Made by a program: the position numbers and the translations under genes | Shown here: one piece after another, positions 62,127 to 64,000 of the stretch | Numbering within the stretch: position 1 is the first letter of the stretch | Layout of the letters: every line of letters begins with the position of its first letter | Notes under the pieces: model-generated | The model's input: the letters and a program-made list of their open reading frames with translations, nothing else | Databases searched by the model: none | Told to the model about the DNA's origin: nothing | Source of the DNA: Maribacter algarum (ex Lu et al. 2025) (nom. illeg.) | GTDB lineage: Bacteria; Bacteroidota; Bacteroidia; Flavobacteriales; Flavobacteriaceae | DNA length: 64,000 nucleotides | NCBI GenBank assembly: GCA_947495915.1 | Contig: CANMAW010000002.1 | Location: 124,001 to 188,000, forward strand | Reading direction: 5' to 3'

Positions 62127-64000
62127 TTAGAACGAGTATCCTACGGTAAATAATACTCTTTTTGGGTTTTGAAAAACCGCTGAAGAAATTCTACCAATTC
62201 CATCAGGGTTCGCCTGCAATTCTCTTAAACTAGCATCTCCGTCTTGCCCACCAACAACAAGTTGTCTTGCATTAGCACCATCGAAAAGGTTTTTAATACG
62301 CATACTAATTTTTAATTCATCTTTACCTAATGGAAAGGTGTAGTATGCCCCAAGATTATATTCTGACATAGTAGGTAGTTTAACAAGGTTTAAAACATCT
62401 GCATAGGCTCCAGAATAGGTGATGCCTCCAAAATCTGCTCCCCATCTGTCCGTATTGTATCCAATATTTACATTGTAAATAGTAGAAGGACGATTTGTAG
62501 CTTTCAAACCACCAATATCAAATGCTTGTAAACCATTTGGTGTAGTTAAAAGATTCAAACCGAAAATATTATCAGGATCAGTAGTAGAGCTTAACGGAAC
62601 TAAGAATGTTTTATATTCAGAATTTGATAATGTTACAGCTCCCCGTGCTAAGAATCCTTTAAGTGCTTTAGGGGTGTATACTGCTGATATTTCACCACCA
62701 AAAACTTTATTTGCACCTGCAGGTTGTTCTACCCATTCACCAAGATCACCATCAAAAATTGTTGCTGTTCTGTTGTCAATGGTAGTGTTGAACATCGTAA
62801 GATCAACAGTTAAATCACCTAAACCAGCTCTATACCCAATTTCTAGGTTATTTACAACTTCATTTTCCTCAGGCAACACTGTTGTAAGGTTTATTGAACC
62901 TGGTAAAGAAAACGCTCTTACGTAATTAGCGTAAATAGCTGAAGATTCACCTAATAAATAATTCGCACCTATAGAATATGATAAATCATTGAATTTTAAC
63001 TCATTTTCTTCAAACGTAACAGGGTTGTAATCTACACCTGTTAGTCTTATTTCTTTAGGGTCATTGTTAAATCTGGTTTTTAGCCAATCGTACCGAAAAG
63101 AAACGTTAACACTTAATTTCTCGTTGAATACCATTTCATCACCAATAAATATAGCTGTACTAGCCTCGTCTCTGTTAGAAGAGGTGTTCGATACATATGA
63201 AGTAGGAGGTAATGTTGGGTCGCTGAATGAACCATTTGAAAATCCAAAAGAACTTGCTACGACTGGATTTCTAAATGCAACATTCGAACCATAAATGAAA
63301 TTTAGACCTAATCGATCTCTTTCAGCAGTACTATAATATACCCCACCACTAATATTGTGTTCAGTAGTCGCTCCCTTAATTTGTTTTGAAATTCTATGCT
63401 CTGTAATCCAGTCTCTATTTTGGTTATCAGCTGCACCATTGAACCTGCTTACAGTAGAATTGACATCATAAAAAGTGGAGAAATTGAATTCGTTAATGTC
63501 TAAGTATTTAAAGTCATTATAACGAACTCTTTCATTCCAGAACCACCCGTTGCCTAAATCAATATTAAAGTCAACACCTACTGAGGTACCTATTGTTTTT
63601 TCTTTATTTCTTCCTGGGTTATCTCTAAGAGGTACGCCATTTGCATCAGTTGCTGCTGAAGTATCAAAAAATGCGTTTCTTACCCCTATTTCACCAAAGA
63701 CGGTAGTGAGGTTTCCTGCATCATTAAAAAAGGTATTAGCAGGGTGCCAACCGTCTAAAATTTTGCCGTTCTGTAAGTCCCAAGGTCCATCAGTTATGTT
63801 TTGAAATTGGTTGTTAAAGGTACTTCCGTATACTCTTATTGAAGAAGTTTCAGTAATTAACCAATCAAAGTTGGCTCTAATTTGAGCACCTCTATCTTTA
63901 GCAAACTGCTCTTTAACGCCAGAATCTTCTAAAACGTAACCACCAACATTATAGCGAATTTTATCAGAAAGAGGTCCGTTGAAATTAAAGTCTGCACGAA
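62127..64000 (-). CDS. TonB-dependent outer-membrane receptor (5' partial)
   Basis: The reverse-strand frame is open without a stop from the window end to 62127, about 624 codons, although the first ATG is only at 63134; the true start and plug domain lie beyond the window. The sequence is the beta-barrel of a TonB-dependent receptor: long runs of alternating aromatic strands (e.g. NGWFWNERVRYNDFKYLDIN), YYSTAERDRLGLNFIYG, EIGYRAGLGDLTVDLTMFN, and RIKNLFDGANARQ near the end. It ends with an aromatic residue (FTVGYSF), as outer-membrane barrels do. It may take up a siderophore or carbohydrate. It has no operator of the catabolic type in view and is separated from the island by a strong terminator. 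Confidence 0.88.
   Translation of the reverse strand, partial: RADFNFNGPLSDKIRYNVGGYVLEDSGVKEQFAKDRGAQIRANFDWLITETSSIRVYGSTFNNQFQNITDGPWDLQNGKILDGWHPANTFFNDAGNLTTVFGEIGVRNAFFDTSAATDANGVPLRDNPGRNKEKTIGTSVGVDFNIDLGNGWFWNERVRYNDFKYLDINEFNFSTFYDVNSTVSRFNGAADNQNRDWITEHRISKQIKGATTEHNISGGVYYSTAERDRLGLNFIYGSNVAFRNPVVASSFGFSNGSFSDPTLPPTSYVSNTSSNRDEASTAIFIGDEMVFNEKLSVNVSFRYDWLKTRFNNDPKEIRLTGVDYNPVTFEENELKFNDLSYSIGANYLLGESSAIYANYVRAFSLPGSINLTTVLPEENEVVNNLEIGYRAGLGDLTVDLTMFNTTIDNRTATIFDGDLGEWVEQPAGANKVFGGEISAVYTPKALKGFLARGAVTLSNSEYKTFLVPLSSTTDPDNIFGLNLLTTPNGLQAFDIGGLKATNRPSTIYNVNIGYNTDRWGADFGGITYSGAYADVLNLVKLPTMSEYNLGAYYTFPLGKDELKISMRIKNLFDGANARQLVVGGQDGDASLRELQANPDGIGRISSAVFQNPKRVLFTVGYSF

Noticed and set aside
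62127-63134. A complete 335-residue reverse-strand gene starting at the ATG at 63134
   Set aside because: The same frame is open all the way to the window end and encodes continuous TonB-receptor barrel sequence, so this ATG is internal.

Overview
The window comes from a marine-type member of the Flavobacteriaceae (Bacteroidetes). The evidence is low G+C DNA, type IX secretion (T9SS) and gliding-type genes (two PorP/SprF proteins, an OmpA-family partner, a type B C-terminal sorting domain), SusC-like/TonB barrel genes, surface lipoproteins with PKD domains, and promoters resembling the Bacteroidetes TTG-N19-TAnnTTTG pattern. No rRNA, tRNA, CRISPR array, insertion sequence or phage gene was seen.

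Layout. (1) 1-15.8 kb is housekeeping and surface: a 5'-truncated PorP/SprF gene, a von Willebrand lipoprotein, a LytS/LytR-type sensor kinase and regulator, a gamma-carbonic-anhydrase-like protein, fabD, a T9SS-B adhesin / PorP-SprF / OmpA operon, an Nramp-like transporter with an altered metal site, and a SanA/YdcF-like protein. (2) 16.1-31.2 kb is a forward Wzx/Wzy-type exopolysaccharide (EPS) locus: initiating sugar-phosphate transferase, Wza-like export lipoprotein, Wzc-like tyrosine kinase, Wzy-like polymerase, Wzx-like flippase and six glycosyltransferases. (3) 31.3-37.8 kb holds three paralogous lipoproteins with the same putative polysaccharide-lyase domain but growing N-terminal modules, interrupted by a reverse-strand methyltransferase. 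(4) 37.8-46.0 kb is a reverse seven-gene operon for sugar epimerisation, polyprenol-linked sugar transfer, deacetylation and MBOAT/SGNH O-acetylation, probably decorating the same EPS.

(5) 46.3-62.0 kb is a catabolic island controlled by a MarR-type repressor. Its transcription units are nitrilase-like+marR, VOC+MDR reductase, alpha/beta-hydrolase+SDR, a reverse ten-gene operon (HMG-CoA-lyase-like, LeuC-like, LeuD-like, AhpD/CMD-like, class III CoA-transferase, NTF2-like, cysteine hydrolase, two PuuE-like deacetylases, BASS transporter) and a divergent aldehyde dehydrogenase. Four copies of a GTTAAC-type inverted repeat sit only at the promoters of these units, so they look like one regulon. 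Read in order, the enzymes suggest opening of a cyclic imide or other C-N ring, release of ammonia, hydration of an alkyl-maleate, CoA activation and retro-aldol cleavage to central metabolites. The substrate is unknown. This is the best candidate in the window for an undescribed pathway, especially as the nitrilase-like and alpha/beta-hydrolase proteins both lack the usual nucleophile.

(6) 62.1-64 kb is the 3' two-thirds of a TonB-dependent receptor running off the window end. Several starts differ from the longest reading frame; these are noted in the entries.
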